Source: Patiriisocius_A hiemis
Lineage (GTDB): Bacteria; Bacteroidota; Bacteroidia; Flavobacteriales; Flavobacteriaceae
Assembly: GCF_031846325.1 (NCBI RefSeq)
Contig: NZ_JAVRHZ010000001.1
Span: 248,001 to 312,000 of the forward strand
Length of the DNA: 64,000 nt
Direction of reading: 5' to 3'
Made by a program: the position numbers and the translations under genes. Positions within the stretch are counted from its first letter, which is position 1. Each line of letters begins with the position of its first letter. Positions 10,001-17,979 of the stretch are shown in pieces. The notes beneath the pieces were generated by a model that was not told where the DNA came from, made no database searches, and worked only from the letters and a program-made list of their open reading frames with translations.

Positions 10001-10828
10001 TCAGATTATATTTTAGATGCTTCGGTATTTAATAATGTTGATATTTTAGCTTTGTCAGCAAACCTTGGTGAAATAAATGTTACAAATGCTTCTGGGGATA
10101 TTGATAATGATGGAGAGTTTGAGGAGATACATGTATTTGGTGGACGTTCATTCAGTATTTTTGAAGCAAATACAGGTACTCTTGTATATGATAGCGGAAA
10201 TGATTTTGAAACAATTACTGCAAACCATCCTATTTACGGAGCAATATTTAATGCAAGTAATAGCAATAATTCTTTTAAAGATAGAAGTGACAACAAGGGC
10301 CCTGAGCCTGAAGGTGTCATTGTAAAAGAAATTGATGGTAATCACTATGCGTTTATTTTATTAGAAAGAATTGGTGGTGTAATGGTGTACGACGTTTCAG
10401 ATCCAATGGCACCAGTTTTCGTACAATATTTAAATAGTAGAGGAGCCGTTGCTGGAGACCCTGTAAGTGGAGACCTTGGACCAGAAGGAGTTGTATTTGT
10501 AGATGCAGTAGATAGTCCTACTGGGTCTGCTTTATTAATAGTTTCTAACGAGGTAAGTGCAACTTTAAGTATTTTTTCTTTAGATAACGTGGTTTTAGGA
10601 ATAGACGAAGTTGAGTTTACAAATACCACCAATTTTGTTATCTATCCAAACCCAGCAAACGAAAGAATATACCTTAGTAAACCAGGCAACTATAGTATTT
10701 ATGACATAACTGGTAGAATAGTGAAAAATATAAGTGAGGCATCTTCAATAGTAATCTCAGATTTGAGTACTGGAACGTATATTGTAAGCAATACTGAAGG
10801 TGTTTCACAAAAGCTCATAATTAAGTAA
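7037..10828 (+). CDS. T9SS-sorted surface protein with Calx-beta and choice-of-anchor I domains
   Basis: A very large exported protein of 1263 residues from the ATG at 7037. That ATG gives the signal peptide MKNILLFFTLFITSYLFSQ; an in-frame GTG at 7013 would add eight residues before the signal and is less likely. The domains in order are a lamin-tail-like N-terminal domain (about 20-190); two nearly identical copies of a 184-residue lamin-tail-like unit (starting at about 203 and 387) with EIFSGQAGDDLTADWFEIT; a Calx-beta domain (about 560-680); a choice-of-anchor I beta-propeller-like domain (about 690-1185); and a C-terminal T9SS type A sorting domain (YPNPANERIYL...LSTGTYIV). It is predicted to be displayed on the outer surface or released. 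Confidence 0.9.
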   Translation: MKNILLFFTLFITSYLFSQEALITGYVDSPCPGANGRVLEIYINGTIDLTNWKVQRQSNGNGFTTDIDLTSFSSISDAFLYVTNDETILASEFGISSNVLMNGNINSNGNDAFQIVNAANTVIDRFGEDNVDGAGTAWEHTDSFYLRNDMETANGGSFNAANWTFGAIDSLDGEGLCNGSTTLSTQVTLGSFIPSGLSFTLEITEIFSGQAGDDLTADWFEITNNGSAAWVSGSDGDLYYDDESTSSTDADIINGITDIQPGETIIVLITDDVNEVTTFTGVWSPVIDLSGIEIGTTDGAGLGGGGDAVTLWVGDPTATTPVDSATYPDTAANDGQSYDSDLGAFSVVGNANGAVETIALGGDAANVPNIGSPGNGPAITSMFNLLITEIFSGQAGDDLTADWFEITNTGVDAWISGVDGDLYYDDESASSTDADIINGITDIQPGETIIVLITDDVNEVTTFTGVWNPVIDLSGIKIGTTDGAGLGGGGDTVTLWVGDPTATTPVDSATYPDTAANDGQSYDSDLGAFSVVGNANGAVETIAQGGSSGNVPNIGSPGSAINMPVTVTVEFDTAFTSVSESGAGIEIFISPSQAPTTQGSIDVSLITAGTAVEGTDFIFASTQTITFPAGSTDSQSVLIPILNNTEDNADVFFVLQLENESDVQIGAQDVFSVYILDDDTVIPAGDSSVLDMNFLASYLVDASGTAEITAYDPITQRLFVTNSESIEVLDFSDPENISSLASVALPAGTSGVQSVAVNNGIVAAAVSAETKTDNGFVLFADTDGNNQVGVEVGALPDMLTFTPDGSKVIVANEGEPNSDYTIDPEGSVSIIDVSGGLGAISQANVTTLNFNAFNPAQAALEAAGVRIFGPGATVSQDLEPEYITVSNDNLFAYVVLQENNAYAVVDLTLNTITQILPFGLKDHSLPENSLDVSNDTDFIFDSTWPVYGMYMPDAISFYEIGGVGYIVTANEGDAREYDTFEEERNIGDSDYILDASVFNNVDILALSANLGEINVTNASGDIDNDGEFEEIHVFGGRSFSIFEANTGTLVYDSGNDFETITANHPIYGAIFNASNSNNSFKDRSDNKGPEPEGVIVKEIDGNHYAFILLERIGGVMVYDVSDPMAPVFVQYLNSRGAVAGDPVSGDLGPEGVVFVDAVDSPTGSALLIVSNEVSATLSIFSLDNVVLGIDEVEFTNTTNFVIYPNPANERIYLSKPGNYSIYDITGRIVKNISEASSIVISDLSTGTYIVSNTEGVSQKLIIK
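7643..8710 (+). repeat. Tandem intragenic duplication (about 552-bp unit)
   Basis: Two adjacent in-frame copies with a period of 552 bp (184 codons) start near 7643 and 8195. A block of about 100 bases is identical in both copies (around 7787-7890 and 8338-8441), including silent positions. This points to recent duplication or gene conversion. Confidence 0.85.
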
Positions 10829-10860
10829 ATTTTAGTTTCATATTTAAATTGAGTTAAGTT

Positions 10861-10897
10861 AACCTGCGTCATTTTTTAATGGCGTAGGTTTTTATTT
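10861..10897 (+). terminator. Rho-independent terminator after the T9SS protein gene
   Basis: The 11-bp stem AACCTGCGTCA / TGGCGTAGGTT (with G-U pairs) has a T-rich loop and is followed by a T-rich tail. It is 33 bases after the stop codon at 10828. Confidence 0.75.
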
Positions 10898-10930
10898 TTA
10901 AACGTATTTTTGTTCTTTATTTTTTAATTT

Positions 10931-11836
10931 ATGAAAAAAATACGTGCTTGGTTTTCTGCAGCGAGATTACGTACACTTCCTCTTTCTATATCTGGAATTT
11001 TAACAGCTGGTGGAGCAGCAATACTTGTTGAGCAATTTGATATAACAATCCTAATACTTGCAATTTTGACAACATTAGGTTTTCAAGTACTTTCTAATTT
11101 TGCAAACGACTATGGTGATGGTGTAAAAGGAACTGATAACAAAAATAGAGTAGGTCCTGCTCGTGCACTACAAAGCGGTTTGTTAACTGCAAAAGAACTT
11201 AAATATGGAATGATAGCAACTAGCTTTATTACCTTATTTCTAGCTAGTCTACTTATTTTTATTGCGTTCGGAAACAAAAACTTTATTCTATCACTTGTTT
11301 TTTTTAACCTAGGAATTGCAGCTATTGTAGCTGCCATTACTTATACCGTAGGTAAAAAAGCGTATGGTTATAGAGCTTTGGGAGACGTATTTGTTTTTTT
11401 GTTTTTTGGACTAGTAGGCGTGATGGGTTGTTATTTTTTGTTTACCCAAACATTAACAAGCTTTATCGTCTTACCAGCTATTACAATAGGCCTCTTAAGT
11501 GCTGCGGTGCTTAACTTAAACAATATGCGTGATAGAGTAGAGGATCAAAAAGTAAATAAAAATACATTGGCAGTTGTACTAGGAGCTAAGGTGTCAAAAT
11601 TGTATCACACTCTTCTTATTTTTATAGCTTTTTTGACAGCGGTATGTTATTTTTTTTTAGAAGCAGAAGCGGCTATCCATTTTCTTCCTTTGTTGGCATT
11701 TATTCCTCTAGGACTTAATATTTATGTAGTTTTTAAAACAGAAACACCAGCCTTATTAGATCCAGAATTAAAAAAAGTAGCGTTAAGTACGTTCATTTTT
11801 TCTCTTTTATTCATCTTAACACAATTTTATTTTTAA
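10931..11836 (+). CDS. menA: 1,4-dihydroxy-2-naphthoate polyprenyltransferase
   Basis: A 301-residue UbiA-superfamily prenyltransferase. It attaches the polyprenyl tail to 1,4-dihydroxy-2-naphthoate in menaquinone synthesis at the inner membrane. Both Asp-rich motifs are visible: NDYGDGVKGTDN (about residues 60-71) and NNMRDRVEDQ (about 197-206). The N-terminal AARLRTLPLSISG is typical of MenA. About eight to nine membrane spans are present. menC and menE follow downstream on the same strand, interleaved with other genes, supporting the assignment. Confidence 0.93.
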   Translation: MKKIRAWFSAARLRTLPLSISGILTAGGAAILVEQFDITILILAILTTLGFQVLSNFANDYGDGVKGTDNKNRVGPARALQSGLLTAKELKYGMIATSFITLFLASLLIFIAFGNKNFILSLVFFNLGIAAIVAAITYTVGKKAYGYRALGDVFVFLFFGLVGVMGCYFLFTQTLTSFIVLPAITIGLLSAAVLNLNNMRDRVEDQKVNKNTLAVVLGAKVSKLYHTLLIFIAFLTAVCYFFLEAEAAIHFLPLLAFIPLGLNIYVVFKTETPALLDPELKKVALSTFIFSLLFILTQFYF

Positions 11837-11886
11837 TTGCGGTTGGGTTGTTTTAAATTATGTCTTCATTATAAAAATAATTCAAT

Positions 11887-12564
11887 ATGAAAATTACTTT
11901 TTACGGTCAAAATAGTTTAGCTATAGAAACCAATGAGAAAAATATTATTGTAGATCCTTTTATTTCAGGAAATCCACTATCAAAAGATAAAGTAGATATT
12001 AATACCCTAAAAGCAGATTATATACTACTTACGCATGCACATGAGGATCATATTCTAGATGCTGAGGCTATTGCAAAAAATACAGGAGCAACTATAGTAA
12101 GCAATTATGAAATTGCTATGCATTATCAAGAAAAAGGATTTACTGTACACCCGCTAAATCATGGAGGGAGTTGGAAATTTGATTTTGGAAAAGTAAAGTA
12201 TGTTAATGCTATTCACACTAGCGCTTTCCCAGACGGAAGTTATGGAGGACAACCAGGAGGCTTTGTTATAGAAGCAGATAAAAACATCTACATTGCAGGA
12301 GATACAGCTTTAACGATGGATATGAAACTTATCCCGATGCACACAAAATTAGACCTTGCTATTTTACCTATTGGAGATAATTTTACAATGGGGATTGACG
12401 ATGCTGTGATAGCAAGTGATTTTGTTAAATGCGATAAAGTCCTTGGGGTTCATTATGATACCTTTGGATATATAGAAATTGACCATGCGCAGGCTAAAAA
12501 TGCTTTTGAAAAAGCTAATAAAGAGTTGATTTTATTAGATATAAAGCAAAATATTGAAATTTAG
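11887..12564 (+). CDS. Metal-dependent hydrolase, MBL fold (UPF0173 type)
   Basis: A 225-residue metallo-beta-lactamase-fold protein with the zinc motif THAHEDHILD (HxHxDH) at about residues 51-60, further ligands in HPLNHGG and NAIHTSAFP, and the aspartate in YIAGDTAL. It matches the UPF0173/YtkL family, whose physiological substrate is unknown. It lies between menA and menC but has no known role in menaquinone synthesis. The stop is followed at once by an octamer array that frames the next gene. Confidence 0.88.
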   Translation: MKITFYGQNSLAIETNEKNIIVDPFISGNPLSKDKVDINTLKADYILLTHAHEDHILDAEAIAKNTGATIVSNYEIAMHYQEKGFTVHPLNHGGSWKFDFGKVKYVNAIHTSAFPDGSYGGQPGGFVIEADKNIYIAGDTALTMDMKLIPMHTKLDLAILPIGDNFTMGIDDAVIASDFVKCDKVLGVHYDTFGYIEIDHAQAKNAFEKANKELILLDIKQNIEI

Positions 12565-12604
12565 TATTTGATTGTAAGATTACTAGACTATAAGATTATT
12601 AGAT
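12565..12604 (+). repeat. Upstream octamer array (inverted orientation)
   Basis: Five successive 8-base units ending in AGAT or a close variant: TATTTGAT, TGTAAGAT, TACTAGAC, TATAAGAT, TATTAGAT. Read on the minus strand these are ATCTNNNN octamers, the same pattern as the array after the next gene but in the opposite orientation. Confidence 0.7.
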
Positions 12605-12612
12605 AAATAGGT

Positions 12613-12966
12613 ATGCATAGGTTTAAAGATTTAGAGATATGGAAGAAAAGTAGAAAATTTTGTCAAGAAGTATATACTATAACATCTAGTTTTCCTTCGG
12701 AAGAGAAATTTGGAATAATTAATCAGTTACGAAGAGCTTCTGTTTCAATTCCATCTAATATAGCTGAAGGCTGCTCAAGAAAGTCAAATAAAGAATTCTC
12801 AAGATTTTTAGAAATTGCTATTGGTTCTTGTTATGAGATTGAAACACAGATTCTAATCTCTAATGACTTGGGTTTCTTGCAAGATGATGACTTACAAGTA
12901 CTACAATCTAGATTACTTGAAATTATAAAAATGACTTCAAAATTTAAAACTAATCTAACCATCTAA
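12613..12966 (+). CDS. Four-helix-bundle (S23/IVP) protein
   Basis: A 117-residue protein of the four-helix-bundle family first seen as the 23S rRNA intervening-sequence protein. The signature is visible: HRFKDLEIWKKSRKFCQEVY near the start, then QLRRASVSIPSNIAEGCSR and SRFLEIAIGSCYEIETQ. It is related to the Avd accessory protein of diversity-generating retroelements, but no reverse transcriptase is nearby. The last codons and stop lie inside the downstream ATCTAACC octamer array, so the repeat encodes the C-terminus. Inverted octamer arrays on both sides suggest the gene moved here as a unit between the MBL gene and menC. Confidence 0.9.
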   Translation: MHRFKDLEIWKKSRKFCQEVYTITSSFPSEEKFGIINQLRRASVSIPSNIAEGCSRKSNKEFSRFLEIAIGSCYEIETQILISNDLGFLQDDDLQVLQSRLLEIIKMTSKFKTNLTI

Positions 12967-13016
12967 CCATCTAACCATCTAACCATCTAACTATCTAAAA
13001 ATCTATTAATCTATAC
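12953..13016 (+). repeat. Downstream octamer array ATCTNNNN
   Basis: Eight head-to-tail octamers: four exact ATCTAACC, then ATCTAACT, ATCTAAAA, ATCTATTA and ATCTATAC. The array begins inside the four-helix-bundle gene and ends eight bases before menC. It is inverted relative to the array at 12565-12604. Confidence 0.9.
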
Positions 13017-13024
13017 AATCCACC

Positions 13025-14074
13025 TTGAAAGCAACCTACCAAAAACACGTATTACAATTTAAACGCCTCTCAGGCACTTCAAGAGGGGTTTTAAAAACAA
13101 AAGACACCTACTTTATTGTCATTCATGATAGTAATAAAAAAGGAGTAGGTGAATGCGGGTTATTACGCGGATTAAGTATTGATGATGTACCAGAGTATGA
13201 AGAAAAACTACAATGGGTTTGTAATAATATTCATTTGGGTAAAGAAATTTTATATACTGAATTAACTCATTTTCCGTCTATTCAAATAGGAATTGAAACT
13301 GCTTTTATGTCTTTACAAAGAGACACACCTTTTTCTATTTTTCCTTCTGAATTTAGTAAAGGAAATACTGCTATCAACATTAACGGACTTATATGGATGG
13401 GTGATAAAAGTTTTATGAAAGAACAAATAGCTCAAAAACTTTCTGAAGGTTTTAGTTGCATAAAAATGAAGATAGGTGCTATTGATTTTAAAACTGAAAT
13501 CGATTTACTCCAAAGTATTCGTTCTGAGTTTTCAGCTTCAGAAATTGAACTTCGAGTAGATGCAAATGGAGCTTTTACCCCTAATGATGCTTTAGAGAAA
13601 CTTCAACTACTTTCAGAACTAGAATTGCACTCCATAGAGCAGCCTATTAAACAAGGCCAATGGCAAGAAATGGCAGCTTTATGCGAACAAACACCGCTCC
13701 CAATTGCTTTGGATGAAGAACTAATAGGAGTTTTTAGTCTTTCAGAAAAACAAAAGTTATTAGAAACAATACAACCGCAATATATTATTTTAAAGCCTAG
13801 TCTTATTGGTGGTTTTAAAGGTAGTGACGAGTGGATCTCATTAGCCCAAAAACAGAATATTGGTTGGTGGATTACTTCGGCATTAGAAAGTAATGTAGGA
13901 TTAAACGCCATTTCGCAATATACTTTTACAAAAAATGTTAAATTGCCGCAAGGATTAGGAACTGGTAGTTTATACACTAACAATATTTCTTCTCCCTTAA
14001 GAATTAGTAACGGAACGTTGCTATATGATACTAACTTATCATGGGAAACGAACCTTATTAAAGATTTAAATTAA
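13025..14074 (+). CDS. menC: o-succinylbenzoate synthase
   Basis: A 349-residue enolase-superfamily enzyme that dehydrates SHCHC to o-succinylbenzoate in menaquinone synthesis. The catalytic lysine motif is IKMKIGA (about residues 148-154). The metal ligands lie in LRVDANGAF, IEQPIKQ and ALDEELIG, and the second lysine in LKPSLIGG. All are intact. The start is a TTG at 13025, close to the octamer array; no ATG in frame upstream is available. menE follows one gene later, supporting the pathway assignment. Confidence 0.92.
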   Translation: MKATYQKHVLQFKRLSGTSRGVLKTKDTYFIVIHDSNKKGVGECGLLRGLSIDDVPEYEEKLQWVCNNIHLGKEILYTELTHFPSIQIGIETAFMSLQRDTPFSIFPSEFSKGNTAININGLIWMGDKSFMKEQIAQKLSEGFSCIKMKIGAIDFKTEIDLLQSIRSEFSASEIELRVDANGAFTPNDALEKLQLLSELELHSIEQPIKQGQWQEMAALCEQTPLPIALDEELIGVFSLSEKQKLLETIQPQYIILKPSLIGGFKGSDEWISLAQKQNIGWWITSALESNVGLNAISQYTFTKNVKLPQGLGTGSLYTNNISSPLRISNGTLLYDTNLSWETNLIKDLN

Positions 14075-14079
14075 ACACT

Positions 14080-15021
14080 ATGTATATATCTCAAGCATTT
14101 AACGTTTTACATGATTGGTGGCGATACCTTGTAGGTGCTATTGTTATTTTTATAGCCTCTCAAGTTGGTAGTATTCCTTTTGTAATTGCGGCTACTGCAA
14201 AATTAATGACAGAAGGTGGTGATGTTAATGATTTACAAGATACTTCAAAGTTAATGACCATTTTAGATTCTAACCTTACGCTGTTTTTAATGTTGTTAGG
14301 GTTTGCTGTAGGTCTTCTTGGTCTTTATTTTATGGTTAAGTATTTACATAAACAAACAATGCGATCTCTTACAACTTCTAGAAAGAAAGTAGATTGGGGG
14401 CGTGTATTTTTTGGGTTTGGTTTAATTGCTATTGTAACAATAGTTTTAACAACTATAGATTATTATAGTAATCCTGATGATTATGTATTACAGTTTGAAG
14501 TAGTTCCTTTTTTAATAATGGCACTTATTGCAATTGTGATGATTCCCTTACAAACTAGTTTTGAAGAATACCTTTTTAGAGGTTATTTAATGCAGGGGAT
14601 AGGTGTGATAGCAAGAAATCGTTGGCTTCCATTAATAGTTACCTCAGTTGTATTTGGAGGACTTCACTTTTTTAATCCTGAAGTAGATAAACTAGGCTCA
14701 ATTATCATGGTGTATTACATTGGTACTGGTTTCTTTTTGGGGATTATGACGTTGATGGATGAGGGAATGGAATTAGCACTCGGTTTTCATGCCGGCAATA
14801 ATATGATTGCTGCTATGTTAGTAACAGCAGACTGGACTGTTTTTCAAACAAATTCTATATTAAAAGACATCTCAGAGCCTTCGGCCGGAGTAGATATTCT
14901 TATTCCTGTATTGGTAATGTATCCTATTTTCTTAGGTATTATGGCTTGGAAATACAAATGGAAAGGATGGGGAGAAAAACTCTTTGGAAGAGTAACCCCG
15001 CCTGCTGAAATTACAGAATAA
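14080..15021 (+). CDS. CPBP-family intramembrane metalloprotease
   Basis: A 313-residue membrane protein with about eight spans. It has the three CPBP (Abi/Rce1-like) motifs: FEEYLFRGYL (glutamate pair and arginine, about residues 162-171), FGGLHFFNP (histidine), and GFHAGNNM (histidine and asparagine). Family members are inner-membrane proteases, some involved in bacteriocin self-immunity or prenyl-protein processing. It lies five bases after menC and 12 bases before menE, so it is probably transcribed with the menaquinone genes, although no pathway role is known. Confidence 0.9.
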   Translation: MYISQAFNVLHDWWRYLVGAIVIFIASQVGSIPFVIAATAKLMTEGGDVNDLQDTSKLMTILDSNLTLFLMLLGFAVGLLGLYFMVKYLHKQTMRSLTTSRKKVDWGRVFFGFGLIAIVTIVLTTIDYYSNPDDYVLQFEVVPFLIMALIAIVMIPLQTSFEEYLFRGYLMQGIGVIARNRWLPLIVTSVVFGGLHFFNPEVDKLGSIIMVYYIGTGFFLGIMTLMDEGMELALGFHAGNNMIAAMLVTADWTVFQTNSILKDISEPSAGVDILIPVLVMYPIFLGIMAWKYKWKGWGEKLFGRVTPPAEITE

Positions 15022-15033
15022 CAAATAAATATT

Positions 15034-16104
15034 TTGGAAACCTCGCGCATTCATCCATCATTTAAACTCAATGGGCTGTCCTTTGATAACCCTAGTGATC
15101 TTTTAGAGTTTGCTACCAAACTTAAAAGAGAGGGAAGTCCGCACGAGATGAGTATGGGTAAGTTTATCTATAAATGGCTAGATGATGATGAATTTGTTAA
15201 AGTAAAAACCTCTGGTTCTACAGGAAAACCTAAAAAAATTAAACTAGCTAAGCAATCTATGATTAATAGTGCTGCTGCAACTGGAACTTATTTTAAAACA
15301 GGACCAGATACAACAGCATTACTTTGTTTGCATCCCAAATTTATAGCTGGTAAGATGATGTTAGTTCGTGCAATGACTTTAGGTTGGGATTTGCATGTTG
15401 TTGCACCAGAAAAAGATGCCCTTACCCAGTACGATAATAAGTACGATTTTGCAGCGATGGTCCCATACCAAGTACACCATTCTATCCAATCATTAAATAA
15501 ACTTAAAAAACTAATTATAGGTGGTGGTCCTGTTTCATCAGAGTTAGAACAACTACTCGACGAGGTAGAGACCGAATGCTTTGCAACCTATGGCATGACC
15601 GAAACGATTACCCACATTGCAGTTAGAAGGATTAATGGCATGGCAAAATCTGAAGCCTATGCCGCACTTCCAAATGTAAAATTTAGTACAGACGTAAGAG
15701 GTTGTTTGGTTATTGACGCACCACAAATTACCCCTAATACAATAATCACAAACGATTTAGTTGCGCTAGAAACACCAACTCGCTTTAAATGGCTAGGTCG
15801 TTTTGATAATGTAATAAATAGTGGTGGAGTAAAAATTTACCCAGAAACTATAGAAAAAAAATTATCTCCCTTTATTGATACCTCCTTTATTATTACTTCA
15901 GAAAAAGATAAAGAACTTGGAGAACGTCTTGTTTTAGTAATTGAGCATGACGACGATGATAATATCCCTAATTACAAAAACGCCTTTGAAGCCTTAGAGC
16001 CTTTTGAGAAACCAAAACGAATCTATGCACTCTCTCAATTTCCTTATACAGACAATGGAAAAATAAAGCGAGGAATGGTAAAAAAGGTGCTTGAGAAGAA
16101 ATAA
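15034..16104 (+). CDS. menE: o-succinylbenzoate-CoA ligase (AMP-binding)
   Basis: A 356-residue, shortened ANL-superfamily ligase that activates o-succinylbenzoate to its CoA thioester. The P-loop VKTSGSTGKPKKIKLAKQ is at about residues 53-70, the A5 motif ATYGMTETITHIA is near 188-200, and WLGRFDNVINSGGVKIYPE carries the hinge/A8 region. The C-terminal lysine lies in TDNGKIKRG. The compact length is typical of Bacteroidota MenE. The start is a TTG at 15034. Its place behind menC supports the call over other acyl-CoA ligases. Confidence 0.9.
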   Translation: METSRIHPSFKLNGLSFDNPSDLLEFATKLKREGSPHEMSMGKFIYKWLDDDEFVKVKTSGSTGKPKKIKLAKQSMINSAAATGTYFKTGPDTTALLCLHPKFIAGKMMLVRAMTLGWDLHVVAPEKDALTQYDNKYDFAAMVPYQVHHSIQSLNKLKKLIIGGGPVSSELEQLLDEVETECFATYGMTETITHIAVRRINGMAKSEAYAALPNVKFSTDVRGCLVIDAPQITPNTIITNDLVALETPTRFKWLGRFDNVINSGGVKIYPETIEKKLSPFIDTSFIITSEKDKELGERLVLVIEHDDDDNIPNYKNAFEALEPFEKPKRIYALSQFPYTDNGKIKRGMVKKVLEKK

Positions 16105-16116
16105 AGTATTATAATC

Positions 16117-17343
16117 TTGCAACACCTCTTAATTATTGGACATACCATTCCAGAGCCTACTACTACGGCCGCTGGAACAAGGATGCTACAATTAATTTCA
16201 CTTTTTAAAGAAGCTGGATATACAATCACTTTTGGGAGTACTGCCGCAATAGGCGAGTACTCCCAAAATTTGGATATACTGGGTGTGTCTTGGCAACCCT
16301 TGGAGCTTAATAGTGATAGTTTTAATCAGTTTATTGAAGAACTAAACCCTAGTGTTGTTTTATTTGATAGGTATATAACCGAAGAGCAATTTGGTTGGCG
16401 TGTCGCTGAGGTTTGTCCGAGTGCACTTCGTATTTTGGATACTGAAGATTTACACTTTTTACGAAAAGCTAGACAAGAAGCATTTAAAAAGAGTATCTCA
16501 ATTTCTAATTCAAACTTATATACAGAAACAGCAAAGAGAGAGTTAGCAAGTATCTTACGGTGTGATTTAAGCCTTATTATCTCTGAAGTTGAGTTGACCT
16601 TATTGAAAGATAACTTTAAAATTCCTGAAGCGTTGTTGTATTATCTGCCTTTTTTGGTTGATACTACTACTTTAAGCAAGACTCCTTCTTTTGACGAAAG
16701 AAAGGATTTTATGTGTATTGGTAATTTTCTACACGCTCCTAATGAAGATGCTGTATTACATTTAAAACAAGACATCTGGCCAAAAATAAGACAACATTTG
16801 CCAGGGGCAAGATTACATGTGTTTGGGGGCTATGCAAAACAAAAAATTAAGCAGTTACATAATGAAGCAGACGGCTTTTTAATTAAGGGTTGGGCACCAA
16901 GTGTAGAGGATGTAATGGAGAATACAAAAGTAAATCTAGCTCCTTTACGATATGGAGCTGGTTTAAAAGGGAAATTACTAGATGCTATGCACTATGGATT
17001 ACCAAGTGTTACAACACCAATTGGAGCAGAGGGAATGCATGGTAGTTTGCCTTTTGGAGGATTAATTGCTACTTCAATATATGATTTTGTAAAAGCTTCA
17101 GTAACATTATATACTAACAAGGCGGCTTGGGAGACAGCTAAATTAAATGGGCAACAAATTCTTCAAGATAGATTTTCTAAGCAATTATTTTCAGAAGATT
17201 TTATAAATAGAGTTCAACAACTTTCAGAAACACTTCAAGAACACCGAAATTCTCATTTTATAGGACAAGTTTTACAACATAGCACTTTACAAAGTCATAA
17301 GTACTTAAGTAAGTGGATTGAAGCAAAGAATAAAAACAAGTAA
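16117..17343 (+). CDS. Glycosyltransferase, GT-B fold (family 4-like)
   Basis: A 408-residue protein. The N-terminal Rossmann part begins LLIIGHTIPEPTTTAAGTRM. The C-terminal half has CIGNFLHAPNEDAVLHL, a central LHVFGGYA, and PLRYGAGLKGKLLDAMHYGLP, the donor-binding loop common in GT-B enzymes. It likely transfers a sugar in surface-glycan synthesis in the cytoplasm. It starts at a TTG 12 bases after menE, so it is probably the last gene of the menaquinone transcript. The acceptor is unknown. Confidence 0.83.
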   Translation: MQHLLIIGHTIPEPTTTAAGTRMLQLISLFKEAGYTITFGSTAAIGEYSQNLDILGVSWQPLELNSDSFNQFIEELNPSVVLFDRYITEEQFGWRVAEVCPSALRILDTEDLHFLRKARQEAFKKSISISNSNLYTETAKRELASILRCDLSLIISEVELTLLKDNFKIPEALLYYLPFLVDTTTLSKTPSFDERKDFMCIGNFLHAPNEDAVLHLKQDIWPKIRQHLPGARLHVFGGYAKQKIKQLHNEADGFLIKGWAPSVEDVMENTKVNLAPLRYGAGLKGKLLDAMHYGLPSVTTPIGAEGMHGSLPFGGLIATSIYDFVKASVTLYTNKAAWETAKLNGQQILQDRFSKQLFSEDFINRVQQLSETLQEHRNSHFIGQVLQHSTLQSHKYLSKWIEAKNKNK

Positions 17344-17489
17344 TTGTATTATACTATAATTGTATTGTCAATTTGTGTGTCCCGAACTAACGATTGTTTA
17401 TAATATTTTATACTCTTCAGAAAAAAACTTTTAAAAAAGTGTGATTTTTTTAAAGTGTTAGACACTTATTAGTTGTAATTAGATATTGC

Positions 17490-17975
17490 ATGCAGCAAGA
17501 AGAACTATTTATCGTAACCATCAAAGAGAACGAGGGCATTATTTATAAGGTCTCGAGGATGTACACCGATACAGAAGAAGATCAAAAAGATTTGTTTCAA
17601 GATATAGTATATCAACTTTGGAAATCTTTTAACTCTTTTAAGGGTAATGCAAAGCGAAGCACCTGGATGTACCGAGTAGCACTAAATACGGCTATTGCAT
17701 ACTTAAATCGTTCCAAAAAACAGATAAAACAGACTTCTTTAGACTTCTCATTACAAATTGCAGAAGAGGAGATTGACACCTCTTTTCAAGAAAAAGTTGA
17801 TGTCTTGTATATACAAATTAAACAGTTTAGTGTGGTTGAGAGGGGAATTATCCTTTTATATCTGGAAGGTAGAAGTTACGAAGAGATAGCTGCTATTACA
17901 GGTTTTACTGAAACAAATGTGGGAACAAGACTCAACAGAATTAAACAAAAATTAAAGAAAACAATTAAAAGCTAA
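17490..17975 (+). CDS. ECF-type RNA polymerase sigma factor
   Basis: A 161-residue sigma-70 family factor with only regions 2 and 4. Region 2 shows EEDQKDLFQDIVYQLWKSF and RSTWMYRVALNTAI (about residues 30-75). Region 4 shows YLEGRSYEEIAAITGF then TETNVGTRLNRIKQKLK (about 126-157), the helix-turn-helix that reads the -35 element. The gene is followed four bases later by a membrane-protein gene likely to be its regulator or partner. Its target regulon cannot be read from the window. Confidence 0.92.
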   Translation: MQQEELFIVTIKENEGIIYKVSRMYTDTEEDQKDLFQDIVYQLWKSFNSFKGNAKRSTWMYRVALNTAIAYLNRSKKQIKQTSLDFSLQIAEEEIDTSFQEKVDVLYIQIKQFSVVERGIILLYLEGRSYEEIAAITGFTETNVGTRLNRIKQKLKKTIKS

Positions 17976-17979
17976 AATT

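Noticed and set aside
10077..10325. ORFs inside the T9SS giant protein gene, both strands
   Set aside because: They overlap a long coding frame with clear domains and have no recognisable features of their own.
12613..12966. Diversity-generating retroelement (Avd) locus
   Set aside because: No reverse transcriptase or template/variable repeats are present; only the four-helix-bundle gene is seen.
12953..13016. CRISPR-like short repeats
   Set aside because: The units are only 8 bases, contiguous and without spacers, and no cas genes are near.
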